Shown here: in pieces, positions 62,301 through 64,000 of the stretch
Layout: each line of letters starts with the position of its first letter
Position numbering within the stretch: position 1 is the stretch's first letter
The notes under the pieces: model-generated
Databases searched by the model: none
What the model saw: the letters and a program-made list of their open reading frames with translations, nothing else
Told to the model about the DNA's origin: nothing
Position numbers and translations under genes: made by a program
Source of the DNA: Ophiobolus disseminans
Taxonomy: Eukaryota; Ascomycota; Dothideomycetes; Pleosporales; Phaeosphaeriaceae
Direction of reading: 5' to 3'
DNA: 64,000 bases
Assembly (NCBI GenBank): GCA_010093685.1
Contig: MU006219.1
Span: forward strand, 949,531-1,013,530

Positions 62301-62364
62301 ATCTGCATCGAAGCGCCCACCTGCTTAGACCAAACACGTCGACGCACATTTACGACCTTCCAAA
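59330..62364. other. Long gene-poor region
   Basis: About 3 kb with open frames up to 205 codons on either strand, all overlapping in several frames and lacking recognisable protein patterns or paired splice sites. I see no repeats or transposon ends by eye. The right end should contain the promoter of the dsRBM-like gene. Confidence 0.45.
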
Positions 62365-63103
62365 ATGTTCTATGTAATGTACCTCACAGGTATGCAACCA
62401 CCATTTTTCTTGTTTCCCAACGTCATGGTACTACATGATGCAGAAGGTGTATGGCTACCATATGGTGTATTGAACCTGCATAAACGGGCCAACAAGCCAT
62501 TGCAGCAAGTTTGGCCCAGTCCCATCATGTACCATTGTGTGGGTAACGTGGGAGCAACAAGGGCTTCAACTACTGGATTAAACACTGTTCTATTGGGTGA
62601 CAAAGTTACTGACGATACTCTCAGGCCTTTGCCAACGCCGCCACTGGCCAGACCCGCTCTTCCAGACATACCGCACCCATCATGGCTATGGCGCCACAGT
62701 CCGAGTAAACAACCGTGAATACTCCACCGATGTCGACTACGAATCAGATGAACTCGCTAAGAACGCTGCTGCCACCCGTGCGTACATGATCTGTCGCAAC
62801 TTCTCTGTCAACGATGGCAGGGCCCCTGGCCAGCGTCCTGGTCAAGTTCCCCAAGGGCTTCCCGTGGCCATTGGTACCGGACGCAGGAACACCTGCTCAT
62901 CCAATGACTACGACAGTGCAAGCACTTCGAGTGGGGGTACAAGCCCCCGGAACAGCGACTACGGCCTAGACAACGTAGACGCGGCTGGACGGCGCCCAAG
63001 CAAGGCTTCGATCTCGCCCTCGAACTGCTACTGTGGACGAGGAATGGTCAGGGCTTACGAAAGATGTAATCACTGTCTCCATGAGGCAGGCTACAGGGTC
63101 TAG
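62365..63103 (+). CDS. Small dsRNA-binding-motif-like protein
   Basis: The main exon (62625-63103) encodes LCQRRHWPDPLFQTYRTHHG, YGATVRVNNREYSTDVDYES and DELAKNAAATRAYMICRNF. This strand-strand-helix layout with a basic/Ala-rich helix resembles a dsRNA-binding motif. A Ser/Gly-rich linker follows, ending in a short cysteine group (NCYCGRG, ERCNHCLHEAG). Joining to a 25-nt first exon (62365-62389, MFYVMYLTG) keeps phase and gives 167 residues. An alternative start at 62527 (MYHCVG, donor near 62543) also keeps phase. No catalytic domain is attached, so a binding or regulatory role is likely; the RNA-binding assignment is by pattern only. Confidence 0.7.
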
Positions 63104-64000
63104 ACGGCAACATTTTTGGAATTCCCATGCACATACAGCGGCGTCCACATCGACCACACCATAACGAAGCGACATGACCAAAGCAAAAGACTTGAAGGGC
63201 TCAGGCTCAGCGATACCACTTGTTACGACCCTTACGACATGCATTCTTACGACACAAATGACCCCACTTCACGGCCCCATCTCATCTTTCATTGGCCAGT
63301 CTCTGCTTTTGCATTCGAATATCCGCTTGGGCTGTGTCATGATTCTTTTCCCCTCACCACTCGTTGGTACTGTCTGTTTCCCAAGCGTCTGCATAGCGAC
63401 GGCATCGAAGCGTTTTGAGCGATGATCTGTATTTCGGTTGTTTTGGGTTGGCCTTTTCTCTTCCACGCAAATTGCTATGTTTCCGACGCACACGTCGGGT
63501 GATGATGAATTGCAAAAGAAGAAAGATCATGACGATTAGCCACACGGCTATATGATGACTATAATTATGACGATATGAATGAAATCCAAACCTTTCGCGA
63601 CGCACGACTGAAATGCACAGCTGTCTATAAGTGCTTTGGCTTGTTGTTAAGTATACATGACGATACGAAGGAAACAGGCACATGTGGTGTTGAACAGCGA
63701 GACTTGCGTCCTGAGGTGTATGTATAAACAAAGGCTTCATTCCTGATGGCCCTGCCTAGGGCGGAGGATGGATTGGATTGAGTATGTCCGGTGCAAAGAA
63801 CTTCCGAAGCTTGTAGATGGTGAAATCGCGTGACCTCGGCCGTGTAAGCGAGGATGAAAACAGAAGGAAAAGAAGTGGCTAACTTATGTATCGAGAGGAA
63901 ATGTAGGTCACATGTAAGTACCCATGTCAGCACAACTTGGAAGCGAGGCTCGTTTAATTGTTGCCTTGCGCTGACCTTGGCGCTGGTAAGCAACCTCGTC
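63104..64000. other. 3' flank and right edge
   Basis: About 900 bp with no supportable gene. A 122-codon minus-strand frame at 63625-63993 lacks protein-like features. A gene entering from the right edge cannot be excluded. Confidence 0.45.

Overview
This window is nuclear DNA of a filamentous ascomycete (Pezizomycotina; I lean to Dothideomycetes, moderate confidence). The support is short GT-AG introns of roughly 45-70 nt, compact genes on both strands, about 50% GC, a Zn2Cys6 transcription factor, a fungal-type polyubiquitin gene, GPI18, BLM10 and 2EXR-like fungal proteins. There is no bacterial-style operon, no CRISPR array, no rRNA or tRNA, and no intact transposon that I can support.

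Layout. 0-21 kb is dense housekeeping: the 3' end of an unidentified proline-rich gene; GINS subunit PSF3 (-); proteasome activator BLM10/PA200 (+); an ornithine cyclodeaminase-family protein (+); ribosomal protein eL8 with six exons (-) divergent from GPI mannosyltransferase 2 (+); a large secreted Ser/Thr-rich wall protein with a cysteine-rich C-terminal module (+); and a formin-type GBD/FH3 protein without FH1/FH2 (+). 21-36 kb holds a BRAP2/ETP1-type RING ubiquitin ligase (-), a CDC4-type F-box/WD40 protein (-), a HOP1-like meiotic HORMA protein with a PHD-like finger (+) and a long disordered fungal protein (+). 36-42 kb is a decaying accessory patch: two related 2EXR-like genes and a SLIP-GC-like large GTPase, all on the minus strand and all damaged (frameshift, lost 5' end, in-frame stops, and a head-to-tail junction). 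43-53 kb holds an NTF2-like protein, a four-unit polyubiquitin gene with ten exons, an aldo/keto reductase and a Zn2Cys6 regulator. 53-64 kb is gene-poor, with a cupin protein, protein farnesyltransferase beta, a Dabb-domain protein and a small dsRNA-binding-motif-like protein.

The intact genes do not form one pathway, although ubiquitin/proteasome functions recur (BLM10, BRAP2, CDC4, polyubiquitin); I read this as coincidence. Exon coordinates were derived by hand from splice motifs and reading-frame continuity; where all exon lengths sum to a whole number of codons I treat the model as strong. The most unusual material is the 36-42 kb pseudogene patch, the repeated intron pattern in polyubiquitin, and several candidate gene relics with single in-frame stops.
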